Counted from the stretch's first letter, positions 1 to 14,100 are shown. The stretch is 64,000 bases of DNA from Drosophila persimilis (GCF_003286085.1 NW_020825289.1:13020001-13084000); one strand, 5' to 3'. Numbers and translations are program-made. The notes: generated from the letters alone by a model not told the origin.

Positions 1-2999
1 ATTCCCCACAATCGATTGTGATGATAAATCAAATTGGGTTCCCATAAAATGGAAATGTTTTGGCAATCAATTTGTTGAATATCATATCAAATGCGATGAA
101 AGGGGCATATAAAACGGTGTGAATGAACAGTGAAAGTTGTGCTTGGCCGCAATAAGTGACATCATTTGGATTTTTTTTTTTGGCAAAAGCACTTAGATCG
201 ATACCCAAGCAGGGTCTGGGAAAATCCCTGCAGAAACTGCAATGACAGTAACGAATGTATGGACCAGTAGTACAGTAATGCCTTTTCTTGATTTCCATCC
301 TAGGAATTTGTGCTGTCATGCGGCGGAAGCACACACAGAGGCAATCGTCTGTGGAACTCAGAGAGAGAGACAGAGAGAGAGAATTTCACTTTCACCGCCA
401 AACATGTCAAAACAAATTTGAAGTCTGCTCTGCCCGAGTATTTCCTGTTAGACAACGCATCCATAACACGGCACTCGAAGTCTATCCGACTGTCCGACTG
501 TCCGACTGTCTGTCTTTCCGTAGCTCTGCCAACGGACCCGATAATTTGTAACTGCTCTGTGTCGATAGCCAAACGGTGGCCAAAGCATCAGCCATGGGCA
601 TGGGCCCCCCTCCGCAATAATACGAGTACGAGTACGAGTAGTAGCACTTGAAACAATGCTGATGAGCTTAAAAGATAAACCAGAAGACAACAAATGAGTG
701 AGTGTGTGAGTATAAAGAGCGCCCCCCCGCCTCTGCCTCTGCCTCTGCCTCTACCTCTATTTCCACTTCTGTTTCTGTTTTGTTCACATGCACTAATAGT
801 TTCGTTGGGGGCCGGGACTGGGGCTGCGGCTGGGGGTGTAGGAAGCGCAATCCATACATCCATCCGTACATATGTAAGGTGAAATGCGCTCTTGGCACTC
901 GATGCTCATGATCTGTGATCTGTCACAGTTTTAATGCGATTGTCTTAAGTTTTATGATGTGTAAAATGGCTGTGGGAAAAACATTTCCACGACGGGAGGG
1001 GACAGAGCCCTCTCGAAAGCACGGAAGAAAGTCCAAATGTCGCTTTCACATTAATTGCATGTGGGAGAGAGAGAGAGAAATAGAGAGATGTGGAAAATGT
1101 GAAATTATGGAATCCGTAATTTGCATAAACACAGAATTCCAGTGTGTGTGTTGGGTTCCACAATTAAATATGAATTGATTTTTAAGCAGAGATCGTCTAT
1201 GTGGAACAACAATTGGCCAACTCGATGATCGGACAGCGGTAAAAACGTGCTCCTGAAATTATCTGAACACTGTCCAACCATCGCACTGATCTCCGAGCAC
1301 TGACTGCCACTGCCACTGCAACATCAACTCTTCCATTCACAGCAGCTTCCTTCCCCCAGGCCTGATCGCTTTGGCTTGCTTTGGGCCGATCCGGTCCGGG
1401 CCAGGCCAAGTCTCAAACTACCGCAAAGTCAACTCCAGGCAGTGCCGACAAGTGCGGCAGAAACCGCAGCACCAGCCACAAACTGGCACACGCTTCAATC
1501 AGAATCTGTGACTGTTGCTGCGGCTTTGGCTGTCGGCTGTCGGCTGCTGGCTGCTGGCCAAGACATTTTCATTTCGCACGCGTTTTCTTTTATCGATCCA
1601 ACTGCTTTCCAGCCTGGCTTCAAATAGAAATTGAAAATTGTTTTGCGATTGTTGTGCACCGTGCGATCTACGCGATGTATCTGCACATCTGTATCTCTGA
1701 TGATTGCCATTCGCCTCACTTCCTCACCAAACTGACGCAGCAGAGTTCTGGGATGTGGATGTGGCAAACGGAAGCATTGATTTTCTTTTCTTGACTTTTT
1801 TTTTTGCAGAGAGATAATGAACTACAGTCATGGATCGGAAAATGCTTGGATCATTCTATACAGAAGTTCCCATGTCCATAGAAGGAACAGAACTACGAGT
1901 AGAGTCTGGTCAAAGAATCGGGATTGGAGTGCAGCTATTTCATATGAATAATCATTATTTACTTTATCTACTTTTGGAAAGAGCAATTCAGCGAAAGCCA
2001 AATCCAAACTGGGAGACACTCCTCAACTCCTTTCCTATTTGCCACCTGTATCATACAAGTTCCATTGGATGGCATAATGACTGCAGGCATACTGCTTTGA
2101 TTTCACTTCGTAAAGATTCTCTTATGGGCCATCATTTCTTGATCTTACAAAACATTATATGATGTACAAAAAATGGTATTGCTGTGTGAAATTTTACGTA
2201 CAAGACAGCCAGAGTGCTCAAAGATTTCATTTGTTTCTGGTTGAGTGTAAGAGAAGTGCTTCTTGTGTTTGCAAAGTCTTTGAGCTCAATCCACTTCTGT
2301 TTGGGTTGGGTCTGTGCCAGTGGCTTCGATTTAAGCTAATAGCCTGACACTCTAGAAATTTGTTTCACTTTTTAAATCGACAAAATGACTTGAGCAATTA
2401 ACACGAAGAGCAGCTGAAGAGCAAACAAACAAACACTAAAAACTGTCATAAGGAAAGTCGATGTCTCTGTCTGTCCGCCGGCCTGTCCGCCAGTCTGTCC
2501 GCCAGTCTGTCTATATGAGCAGAGGGCGGTGTGGGGCTCATCTGTAGGTCTTTTGTGCCTCGGTTGGGGCTGCTTTGTGGCCGTAATGTAGCATAAAACG
2601 AACCAAATAATTGTGGAACCAAGTGCGTGGAGTGTGGAAAGCGCACTTCCACTGAGCAAAAGAGTTTTCTGTGCCAAAGTTTTTCTGATTCATTTATTGG
2701 CACAAAGGCATACTATAGTTTATGTTGTTGGGCGCATTGTCAACTCGACCAGGCCGAGACCGGGGCCAAGACCGGGGCCAGGCTTTCACTCAATGGAGTG
2801 ATGTGGAAGCCACTGACACGATTCGATTTGTCAGTGGCAACCAGTGGCACAGCGGCGACATGAGCTTGCAATTTGGCAAATTGATTTTCTTTTGCCATAA
2901 TTCTACATTTTTATTGTGTGCTTAACTTTCTTTCTTTCGATGACAGTCGATTCGATTCGATTCCATTCCATTCAATAAACTAAATTGTCTGTCACTTAC
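1..2999 (-). other. intron (5'-most part) of the left-edge minus-strand gene
   Basis: No convincing exon was found on either strand. The stretch holds GA-rich tracts near 360-385 and 1070-1090, a CTCTGC tandem tract at about 730-757, and an imperfect CTGTCCGCC tandem near 2465-2510. It is assigned to the first intron because the donor at 2999/2998 has no visible acceptor partner in the window. Confidence 0.45.
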
Positions 3000-3204
3000 C
3001 GCCGCCATTCGTTTCAATTGATCTAAATCCACTTGTTGTCGGCACAGATGATGCGACTATTATTATTAAACTTGTTAAAGCGATGGAAAGTAGTTGTGGT
3101 CTTGTTGTTCTTGTAGTTGCGGTTGACGCTGTTCTGGTTGACGCTGCTGCTGTTGTTGTGCGGGACAATGTCGCCGCTGAGGCCGGCGTAACCCACTTAA
3201 ACAT
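3000..3204 (-). CDS. first coding exon of an unidentified gene running off the left edge (signal or signal-anchor peptide)
   Basis: The exon encodes 68 residues plus one base. It starts at the ATG at 3204, the only good start (AAC before ATG), and opens MFKWVTPASA. A Thr/Ala/Arg-rich stretch follows, then a hydrophobic segment at about residues 38-52 (LLSIALTSLIIIVASS) and a short tail ending NGG. The exon stops at a textbook donor, GCG|GTAAGT, with the intron starting at 2999, so it ends in phase 1. The basic stretch before the hydrophobic core fits a type II signal anchor or a late signal peptide. The next exon is not visible down to base 1, so the intron exceeds 3 kb. The two protease genes to the right lie on the same strand and also have a hydrophobic first exon ending in phase 1. 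Membership in that family is therefore a guess; no domain supports it. A matching promoter lies upstream (see 3642-3677). Confidence 0.6.
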
Positions 3205-3641
3205 GTTTGTTGGTGGCTCACTGGTTGCTGGCTCGCTGGCTGGACACTGGCGGGGAGTTCTGGCCCAGACCGTTTCTGGCTTATTCTTATTATAGTATTC
3301 GCTCGGATTCGGACTCTGATTTCGAAATGGGAGTGCGAAAAACACACACACGCACACACACAAGGGTGTCGTGTCGTAACAGCGCGCCCTCAATGAACCG
3401 CTAAGCCAAGCCAAACGACTTAGGCAACGAACGCGTTTTCCGAACCGATTCGCGATTCGGGAATCGAGAACTTTACGAATATGTGATTTGACCGCACTTT
3501 GCTAGAACAAATAAAGCTTTCGTTGGCGAATTTACAGTTGCTCGAGCCGAAACGAAAACCCAGAGCTGAAGCACACACACAACGCGACGGTATAGTCTCT
3601 TCTTTTGGGGGGGAGTGTCGTATCTCTTTCACAGCAGTTTC

Positions 3642-3677
3642 TCGACCATGGCCAGCCGTGTGCGTCCGGTCAACTGA
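3642..3677 (-). promoter_or_regulatory. initiator plus DPE core promoter for the gene starting at 3204
   Basis: Read on the minus strand, the sequence has an exact Drosophila initiator TCAGTT with its A (+1) at base 3675. GGTCGAG starts at exactly +28 (base 3648), matching the downstream promoter element RGWCG at its required spacing. No TATA box precedes it. It would give a 5' UTR of about 470 bases before the ATG at 3204. GAG/GCAGA-rich sequence lies just upstream, as at many GAGA-factor promoters. Confidence 0.5.
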
Positions 3678-6600
3678 ACGCTCCGCGTGTGTCTGATTGG
3701 GAGTTAGTGCGGCCGTCGCCGTGCAGCGGCCAAGATAACGGACCTTCGCCACTTTTGTGTGGAAAACTTTCACTTTAACTCAGCCGCAGAGCAGAGCAGA
3801 GCAGAGCAGAGAGAAAGAGCGAACGATCGCGAGAGACTGGGTAAGACTGAGAGAGCGGCTCGTACGTGAGAGTATTTCTATTAAGCGACGCTTAAATGGT
3901 AAACATTTCTAATTCGGCGTCTGCTTCTTTAACGGCTGATGGTGCTGCTGCTGGTGCTACCGATTCCTGTTTTCATCGCTTGCTTGCTTGCTTTCTTTCT
4001 TTGCCCAGGTCTCGCTCTCTCGTCTGCACGCGTGCGCGTTTCGAACTCAACTGAAACGGTTTACAGCGCGGCCTTGCGGTTAAGAGCGCTCCGCTTACAG
4101 AGCGCTAACAGTGTCGCTCGCTGTTATCGCACCTCGGAAGAGATGGCCAGAGCTTTCGCCTGACCGATATGTGAATCTGCAGCAGGGTTATCGGCCCCCG
4201 AGCCTGAGCGTGAGCCTGAGCGGGAGCCTGAGAATGCCAATTATCGCTTCGCAAAATTACCGGCAAAACTTAACTGCTAATAACGGTGATCTGCCCATGT
4301 GGCAGGAGGCCCAACCTGTCGTTTGGCATTTCCTTGACCCAAATTTCACTCGGCGCGGCCTTTGTCAACACATGTACTCGTACAACACAGCTGGAAAATC
4401 CGGCGCTGGTCGTGGCTGGTCGTGGCTGGGCCTGGCTATAGGCCCGGGCTATTATAATGGTCGGTCCACCACTCGAGCAAAGGCTGGCACTTGGCTGGCC
4501 AAGCGTGGACACGGCTCCACCATCACGATCTTTTTTTTTCTGTCTGTAGAATTTCACTTTCGTTATTGTTGTCGCTCTTAGTAGTTTTTTTTTTTCTTTT
4601 TTGTTTTTAATGTTTTTTCTGTACACTTTTCTGTACTTTTTTTTCAGTTTTTTGTATGCAAACTTTTTTGTTTATTTTCTTGTGGTCAGGCCATTGAAAT
4701 GGAAAACGTTTCGAGAGCTACGATCGGGCATTCCGGGCACGTGGGCGTGGGTGGCGGCGTCTTGTCGAGAACCAGTTGGGGTTGAATGCGATGGCTTTCT
4801 CATGGGGAAGAAGAGAATGTCTTGGCCATGATTAATTCAAATGGATATTACGACACTCTCTGGAATATCGGACTCACGAATGCCGTGTATTATGAACGAT
4901 TTTAAATGATTTTAGCATAATCAACGGTAAGATATCTAAAACAAAGGCCCTCCTAGGCGACGATGACGACCATCGTCCAACACTTTCACTCCATTCGTCG
5001 GGGCACAGCAGACCCCAGTCCAAGTCCTAGCCCCAGCTCCAAGCAATAAATATCGCAAAAGAAGGTGCCAAAACAAAGAATAACAAAGACTCGAGTCGAA
5101 CTTTAAACAAACGGCCAGAGCTCTGCAAACGATCCGCGCAAATGATGAAATATTCAAAACCATTCATTCTCCGACGATATCTGTTTACGATGCCGCCGCC
5201 GACAATCTGGTTAGCTTCAGGGGACGGGGGGCGGGGTTATATAACACAGTCCGACAGTCCCGAGGGTCTAACCATGCGAAAAAATATCCAATCAACAAAA
5301 ACTTCTCCATCTAATTGCCCTGGCACTTGATTTCGGTTTTTGCATATCTTCCGATGATAACCTATTAAAATATCTACCAGCAGGAGGGCGGCTGGCGCTG
5401 AACCAATCGATTATCGGATTGATCGGCAAAGTGTGAGAAATCGAGTTCCCAAGAGCTGCCAAGAAACGATCAAAATGTGAAGGCTTCAGCGGACGTATGG
5501 ATCTGGGGGGGCGGCCTAGGGCCAGACCCAAACGCTTGTCAACGCCTACCGTATTGCCAATTTGCTTTTGGTTTACAGCTTATTAGCTGCCATTAATTTG
5601 TTTTCAGCGCCGGCGATTGAAAGCGAAAGCCATCAGGTCTATAAAGGCGGCCTGTTGTGAGGTGCTCGATGGTCAATGGTCTTCGGTCTTCAGTCTTCAG
5701 TCTCCGGTCTGTCTGTGATCGTTGGGCATCGCTGTTGGATTAAGACCTAATTAATCAAAATGAGGCGTCGACCCGAATCGATGATTTATTGAGCCCAGCA
5801 CAAGCACAGGCCGCCTTGACAGGGTCCAATCATCGGTTGGGGCTGGGTTGAAGGTACTTTCCTTTTTCGGGCCTCCCAGCGTCGGATGTTGCACTGATCG
5901 TTGGGTATTTCGGGATCTGTGACTAATTGAAAAGGCAATAATTTCACTTTTAGCAAGTCGCCGGCCATGTTTGCCCACTAACAGCCACAAGACCCCGGCG
6001 AACACAGCAAAGAAAAGAAATTTCAGCATAACAAATGAAAGTGAGCAGCGGCGAACAGCAGCAAGTACAAATGACACTCACACACTCACACACTACCAGG
6101 CATTGAGTGTGTTGGGCAAATGTAAGACACGTTAGCGATCAGCAGGAGCGGCTCCCCCAGTGGACCCCGAAAAACGGTCAACAAATCGCTGGATGACAAC
6201 TTGCGCTTTCAATTAGCGCGTGTCAACGGCCCCTAAAGAAGGGTCGGCGTCGTCGTCGCCGGCTCCTCCACTCACCGCTCGAAGGCAAGCCCAGGGTACA
6301 CCTATGATTTAATTTCGGTTTCTTTTCGCACACATTTAATTACGCAAATGTTATTCAATAAAGTCGCAGACAAGTCAGCGATTAGAGAAATGGGCGAAAC
6401 TTTTTGGCACGCTGTTGTTTGCGGGTCAGGCGAAGTGCCTTCGTTATGATAGGGGGCTTGCTAGATACGATAGTTGCAAAAGAGGAGGAGAAACCCGAAC
6501 ATCTAACACTCTAGTCTCTGTGATGGAGAGACCTTTTATCTGTGATTCTTCTGGAATTGAATCACAATCTATCCCAACCTCCTTCGGAACTGCATGATTT

Positions 6601-9600
6601 CCGAGTCTGATACCTCTAAAAGGCCGTATACTTATTTTTGGTTACTCATTGGTTCCATTTATGATTTCTTTCCGACTGCCAGAAGCCTGTGCATAAATCT
6701 CCCTTCATGTATTGGAATATTCTGCCACTCTCCTTCACATCGAGAGAGCATTCGCAGAGCGGCCAATGAAATACGTCTCCCTTTTGGCATTTCTTTGGCG
6801 ATGGCTTTGTTGGTGGTCGATGGTCTTTGGCCAGCCTGTGCTTCGGGCTAATTGCACTATTATTTCATTTTGATGCCATTTTAATTTAATTCCATTTGCG
6901 CAACGACTTTCGTCTTCATTAGGTGGGCTTTTTTCCCATTTTTACTGTTTGCTAGGCCCCGCACTCCATCAAAGTTTTGCACCTTTCACAGAATTTTTAC
7001 CCCGTGGTATTACCGCTTGAGTTCCGTCATCATTGATTATTTATTTTATTTTCTTTTATGGCCTTTTTATATATATTTTGTTGTATTTTTTCGCTGGTAA
7101 TCAAGGTTTGATTGTGGGGCGTCCGTTTAATTGGCGAAAATTAAAAAGGGAAAACGCTCTTGCATCGAAAACGCTTTGTGTAGGCGTCGCGCCGGGGCTA
7201 ATGCAATTAATTAGAAAGCGAAACTAAACACCTCATTTAGAAGATGAAAGATGCGGAGAGAGACGCGCAAAAAAAGGGGGAAAATTCATAATATTTTTTG
7301 TTGATAAATGCTGGCCTGGAAATTAAAATATGACTTCTCTCTTTTTTTTCAATCCACAAATACCTTCGCTTTTCTTGTGGTGGCGGCGAGTCCCACCGCT
7401 TGCCAATGGAGTCCGAAAGGCCAAAGACCATAAATTGTTGAATCTTTGGAAAGGGACTGGGATGATGGGAAAGGGAGAATGTTGGGGCTTTCGTAGGGCT
7501 TAGAGAGGATTGCGGGTTCAAGTTAGGGCCAGGGGCTAGCACCCTGCTGGATCATCAACCAACTGAATCATCATTTTGACGCCCATATACAATAGGCATT
7601 CGTCAGGGGGAAGCCGGCACAGAGCAATTTGGGACCGGGAGCCGTCTGAAGACGCTGGCTACATCCGAAAAACATTGAAGAGCCGAAGATCTGTCTATCG
7701 ATCGATCTATCAAGACTTGAAGCAGTTAGACAGACAGACAGACAGACATACCCAAAACCAATAATTACCGGATGAGGAGTAATTTCCTAGGGGTTACGTT
7801 TCAAATGGGCTCGCACAGCCATCAAATTAATGATCATCTCGAGAAGAGTTTTGTTTGTAGTGCGATTCCATTGGGCGATATCGGGAGAGGTGAGAGAGTT
7901 GTGGCTGTGTCTTCTGGGAGCCAAAGCTTTCCTGTGCCAGACCGCCAGAACGCGGGCTCCCCCACCCCGCCCCGTTACTGAAAAGGAAAACACTGTCCAA
8001 AAGTACTTTTCAATTGTTTCCATGGATCTGTATTTGGAGAAAGATTTTTTATGATCATTGTTGCCGTTGATCTTGGGCAGCACTTGGACTTTCGTTTTTT
8101 GTTTGCTTCTCAAGTGGCTGCTGACTGCTGGCAGGGGCGATGCGGCTGTTCCTATAAATCTTTTGGCCAGAAAAATAAGAAATTTCCATTGTACTTCTGG
8201 TGCGTTGGGAAAGTCTGAAAATCGTCATTGTGCATTCGGCACAGGTACAGGTACAGTGGTTGGTGGTCATCTTTCATGCCCCCATGCTGATCTCTGACTG
8301 ACACCCGCCCCCACATTCGCTGGTGGTGTGTGCGGCTTTTGATGATGCTTCAAGCGTTTTAATTGTGCAACGTTTCTATAGAAATCAAATGCAAGACACT
8401 TCACCTGGAGACACCTGGGGCAGCCGTTACTTCATCGCTTTCGTTTTCCATGGGAATGCTCTAGATTTGGCTGTGGCCATTTGGCCATCATTTGCAAAAG
8501 CCCGCAACAGGGTGCCCAAATGTGCTACATCTGTAACAATATCGTATAATTTAGCAAATGTCTATTATGTCAGTCCATCAAAAATTTCACTTTGATTTCG
8601 GTAGGCGTCTTGCATAAAGCGTAAAGCGGTGTCCCTCTATAAATAAAGACATCGAGCGTCATCAATCGCCAATTTGTTGACGAATTAATTCAAATTGTCA
8701 AGCTAAATCACGCCTGCCCAAAAGCAGATCAAATCGGCACCACAAATTTTCACTTTCTCTCGAGTGGGTCATATTTATGGCTTATAAGTCTATTAAACTC
8801 AGTTAGCTAATCGCAGCAGAGGATCATCGCCTGACGAATCCCCCTAATCTCGAAGACCATTACGAGCACGAATCGCATGTGAAAGTTCATGCAACATATT
8901 ATCCAAAAGTGACTAAGGACCGAATGGTCGTGCCGCAGCCGATCATAATCTGGACGCATGACCCCTTCGTGGTACGCGAGGTCTGTACAAATTATAATAT
9001 GCCTGCCGCAAGGGATCCCGCGGCATGTACTTGCAACGCACTGGGGCTCCCACACGCCATAAAATATGTCCGCGGGAGGGTAACGGGTGTCCGAGGGGGT
9101 CATATTCAAATGACCAACAACTATAAGCCATCAGCCATCAACCGAGAGCGAAAGTACCACGACAAAAGTCAGTAATTGCAGGCCACGATCAGCGACACAG
9201 CAGATACGTGTAATATAAGGGCACGATCAACTAGCACTAGGAAATATTTTAATTTATTTATTATTGGGTACCCCCCCAAAAATCCAGCTCCACAATCCCA
9301 TACAATTGGGATCCATTGAACACATTGAATTGGGATGTGATGCCGGTCTGCTGGGAATAGCTAGTCTTCGCTGAAAGTTGTTCAATAAGCATAAGCAATT
9401 ATGACCAATATGCTTATAAGAAAAACTGCGAAAAGGGATACAATTTCAAAGGCCGCAATATTTTATTTGATTTCCTTTGCATTGTCTTTACTTTACCTTC
9501 GTTTGCTGATCGTTGGATACATGTTTGGCATACTTAATCATTTTCGTTTTCTGGCCTTACATATGCAAAACAAAATGTTGAACATTTTTCTATTTACTCT

Positions 9601-11184
9601 TTATCGTTGCTGGCTGGCCAGCAAAGAAAGTTTTCAGTTTGGCCGCAGTGGCAGTGGCACCTGCCCAAATAATGTGTGAATCGTCTCATGCATTCGGAAT
9701 TCCAATAGCGGCTAAGTGTGTAACGAGGGGCTTCTACGCGGATGTATCCCCAAAAGTAAGACTTTTTGAATTTTAGCAGAGTTTTGGATTAGGACAGAAA
9801 GGGGAGAACACACGAGAATCAGCTTAAGATATAACGGCTGGTGCTGGTGTGAGAAGCGCGAGAAAGAGAGACAGATGTAGATGTATAACAAATGAATCGG
9901 ACAGAAATGCGTTTTGCTGAAGAAGTTTTTTACATGACATCTACAACTTAACTACATGTCTTTAAGCGACACCTAGCGTTCATTTTACGTATCGTAATTA
10001 TACGTATACGTATACTGAATAGAGTTGCCAGCTATTTAATTTGGCGCGCATGTAAATAAAAACAAACAAAAATTTCGAATGTGTGGTAAAATAAAATTAA
10101 AATTTTCTTCACTGCGTATGTGTGTATGTGTACGTCGTGGCTGCAGACTCCTCTGCTATGGCTGACTTCCGTTACTTAGATGATAGACAAAGATAGCTCT
10201 GGATTCCAGTTCATACAATTTCGTGCAAGTAGCAGACAGTTTGAGCGATAAGTATACATTCATATGTACAAGCTGTTGTTGATTTCGATTTGAATCGACA
10301 TGTTTCCGCAATAATATATCCTTTGTAAAACGGCGAAACTATTATGATCATTCTACTTTATGTATATAGCGATTTGGTATTCATATATGTATTCCTGATT
10401 TTCTTCGAAACTCCGATCGTCTGAAAATATGATTCTTCAATTCGCATTCGTAATAAAGATTGCTGTCACTACACAGAGACATTGGTTTGTTTTAAACATT
10501 TTAATTGAATTAATTTTGTCGAGCATGATCTGCTATAAATAAATAATTACAGTACGTTATAAGATAAAATTACAATAGCTTCTTCCGCATGGTTCGATTC
10601 GAGGAGAAGCGACTTATGTGATAATGCCCTACCGAAGGATCGAAAAGGTTTCGAGTTTCTATATAATAATGCAGTACGCGTACGGGACTAAAGCTAAGTG
10701 TAAATGTTATGCAATAATTTAGAAAATTATTTACAGCAAATGGGAATAAATTAGGGTCAAATCGATTAATACGTTACATGAGCTGTGACTGTGACTGCGA
10801 CTGCGACAGCAACAGCGACACTGATAGTCGTCGCTCTCTCGTTTAGTGTGCTTGTTAATCACATTCACTAACTAGTTTAGGGTTAGGCTAGGCAACGCTA
10901 AGATTATGATTATGACAATGGAAGCGGTCTCGGCAGAGTGGTAGTGGTGTCGCTTGAGCTGCGGGCAGGTGGAGGTAAATGGTGGCAACTGAAATCGTTG
11001 CTCGGGTTATGGGCTATGGGCCATCTCCGAGCGAGTGCCATAACCGGAGCACGAGTCCGAGTTTGAGTTGGGTTCCAGGGCCGAGAGTCCGATCTCGCTG
11101 GGGAGTCGGTGCGGAGTCGTGGGTGGAAGACGTGCTAGGCATTCACTAAGTATTAAGCATAATACACAGGCGAGGTCGACTGAA
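3676..11184. other. intergenic region with no recognised gene
   Basis: No ORF has plausible domain content or codon use. The stretch contains GCAGA repeats (3786-3812), an imperfect GAGCCT tandem (4200-4232), AT-rich unique sequence (9240-10860) and an alternating TACGTATACGTATAC tract near 10000-10015. The lower end should contain the 3' UTR of the protease gene ending at 11185. On the minus strand an ATTAAA hexamer lies at about 10505-10500, the nearest poly(A)-like signal I found. Confidence 0.5.
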
Positions 11185-14100
11185 CTAGAACTGCAGAATC
11201 TGGTTGATCCAGTCCCGGAACTCGGAGATGCGCGTGTAGACGCCCGGCTGGTTGGCCTCCGCGCACCCGATGCCCCAAGAGATGACGCCGCCGAGCTGGA
11301 AACGCTTGTCGGCCTCCCGCTGCAGCACCATGGGGCCACCGGAATCGCCTGAGAGGTGCGAAATGGGGATTATTGAGTGGATCCTGCAGTGCCATAATCG
11401 ACGGCCATTACTCACCTTCGCAGGAGTCGTAGCCGCCCTTCTTCCAGCCGGCACAGATGAATATGTGTGGTATGTGCTCGATGTAGCCCGCGGTGCGGTA
11501 CATGGACTCGCAGATGGTGTTGTTGATGACCGGCACGGCCACCTCCTGCAGGACGCTGGGCAGTGGTCCGTCCTCGTAGAGGCGTCCCCAGCCGGTGACG
11601 AAGGCCGTTTGGCCAATGAAGTTCTCGTCGTTTTCGGGCACGCAAACGGGAATGATGTTGGGTTGAAAGACCACCGGCTCATAGAACCTGATCGGATGGA
11701 AGAACAGGAAACGGAAATCGATATAAATTACCAAGCCAAGAGATGCAGACTCACCTGAGCAGGGCCAGATCGTACTCAAAGGTCCGCGGATCGAACTGCG
11801 GATGAGAGGCGACGATTTGCACACGTCGCTCCTGGTAGCCGTAGGGCTCCTCTTCCTCGGCCAGATCGTACTCGCCCAGGCGCAGCAGCAGATCGGAGGG
11901 CGGCACACTGAAAGCACCCAAGCAAATCACTCGTGAATTTCTCCCGCTGGGAGGAGGGCATCGGAAATCGCATCTACTCACTTGTCCACACAATGGGCGG
12001 CGGTGATTGCCCAGTTCTCGTTGAGTAGAGCCGCTCCGCACTTGTGCAGGTAGGTGGAGGTGCGCCACTGGCGCAGCGATATCTGCCAGGGCCAGCGTCC
12101 GAAGGCGGCGTTGGCTCCACCAACAATGCGCGGTTCGGGGAACATGCGACGTCCACACACTGAGAGGGGGCGAGTGGGAGAGAGGGAGAGAGGGGGGGAG
12201 GCCCAGGATGAGTAAGGAGATCTCTGCTAATAGGCACTGTGCCAGGTCACAATTAAAATAATGGGCCCCAAAAGGCCCTAAACATTTTAATCACTTCGCC
12301 AGGCACTCAGTCATTCCAGCCCCAGTCCGGCCCGGGCCGGGCCAATGTAACATGCTTTGGACAAGAAGAGGCGAGGCGGCCAGCAGTCCTTGACTTTGGC
12401 CGGCCACAAGGCAAGCAGTCAACGGCCTACTTTATGGTCCGCAACTTGTCCCGACTCGGACCGACTCGTTTCGTGCATCAAGATTGTTTCTGCAGCCGCA
12501 AATCGGTCAGGGGGCTGCTGTGGCAAGGGTCCAGGAGTTGGTTTGGATTCTGTTTGGTTTGTTGTGGCTCCGCAGACGGAAGAACGCAACGTGACCCAAG
12601 CGGCACAATGACCGACGAAGCGAGGCGGTGGGGCAGGGGGCAGGGGGCAGGGCGAGGATCATTATTGTAAATGATTGCTGTAAAAATTGTTGCGGACATC
12701 GGGTATGGATTCGGTGTGTCTAGCAGCAGCGGCCAGGCTTAGGAGATTTCTTGGGCATTTATGAGCTGGCGGTCAGATCTGCCAAGACAGCATCCAACTT
12801 CATCTCTTCGTGGTCTTACTCTGGGCTCAAGGCCAACGTTTAGCCTTCAAATTGAATTTAATGGCCACGCATGCTTGGCTTTGTCTTATGACCAAAGTCT
12901 GGTATATTAATAGATTTCTCCTCGAAGGAAACAAGTTTTTCTGACTGACGCGTACCTCGAAGATACAGATACAACGACAATACGACACCATGGACCCATG
13001 TGCTCGTTCTTGTGGACTCACCTTCTTTGTAATCGACGCCCTCCAAAGCATTTGCAGGCGCTAGCGTTGTGCTCCCAGCTGCTGGCTCCATGGTCGTCGT
13101 CAGGCTCACTTCCTCGCCGCTGTAATCAGTGGTAGCCGCTGCGACTTCTGTCGTTGCTGGCTCTGCGGTGGTGCTGCTGCCTGATCCCGTCTCCGAGCTG
13201 AGCTCAATGGAAGATGATGTAGATGAGGAGGCCAAAGGAACGCTGCTGCTGCTGCTGCTGGTGCTGCTCTCTGGTCCCTCTGTGGTTTTGACAGTCGTCG
13301 TGGTTGCTGGCCTGGCGGTGCTTGTGGCTTTCGGTGGTTTCGTGGTCCTGTGAGGCTTTTCTGTGGGACTGTGGGTCTCTACCGAACCAGGCTTCGACTC
13401 GCTGGTGCTGACACTAGTGGCCACAGAGATGACCACTTTGTCGGTGGCCGTGGGTGGTGCTGCTGCCGATTGGCGGTTGGAAAGCGAAAACCTGCATTAG
13501 AAAAGAACAAAACTTGTGGCAAGAAAAAGACACACTCACCTGTGCTCGCCGATGTTTTGTTCAGCGCCTGCAACTCGGTCTGCTGGTTGGGTGGGGGTGG
13601 TGCCGGCTGCCAGTCGTTGGAAATGCTTGCGTTCGTCTGTGGCTCAGCCTCCACGTCCGTCCAGGTGATCAGGCCGGGCTTCTTGGTCGTTGTTGTTTCT
13701 GTTTTGGGAGTGCTCGTGCTCAACAATGGTCTCTCTGTGGCTGCCGTCGTTGTGGGAGGTTTAGTGGCAGTTGTTGTTGTTGCTGTTGTCCTTGTCGTTG
13801 TTTTGGGGGTGGTTGTTGTTGTCGTTGTTGTTGTTGCTTTAGTGGTGATTGGTGTTGTGATTGGGGCTTTGGTTGTGTGACGACGCGTGGGCTTTGGCGT
13901 AGTTGTTGTGGTCGTTGTTGTTGTTGTTGTTGTTGTAGAGGAGCTGCTAGGCTTCGTTTTAGGTGGGGCAGTGGTTGTAACAGTGGTTGTTGTTGAAGGT
14001 GCTTTTGAGGCGGTACTGCTGGTGCTTGCTGTTGCCATGGGGGTGTCTGGCTCCGCCAGCATGACGGGCACCTTTACGTACTCCCCAGTTGGTTTCGGCC

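Noticed and set aside
1830..2162. 110-residue plus-strand ORF preceded by a T-tract and GCAG resembling a splice acceptor
   Set aside because: No recognisable family, AT-rich codon use, no upstream exon; it lies in an intron of the left-edge gene. Chance is more likely.
5751..6077. Minus-strand ORF with an internal ATG (about 6029) opening a hydrophobic MLKFLFFAVFAGVLWLL segment
   Set aside because: No strong donor follows the hydrophobic segment, no promoter elements were found, and the remainder looks non-coding.
9401..9679. 92-residue hydrophobic plus-strand ORF, first suspected to be a chemoreceptor fragment
   Set aside because: AT-rich frame with Phe/Leu/Ile bias from composition; no receptor signature and no splice sites.
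10585..10605. GGTTCGATTCG resembling a tRNA B box
   Set aside because: No matching A box or cloverleaf can be drawn around it.
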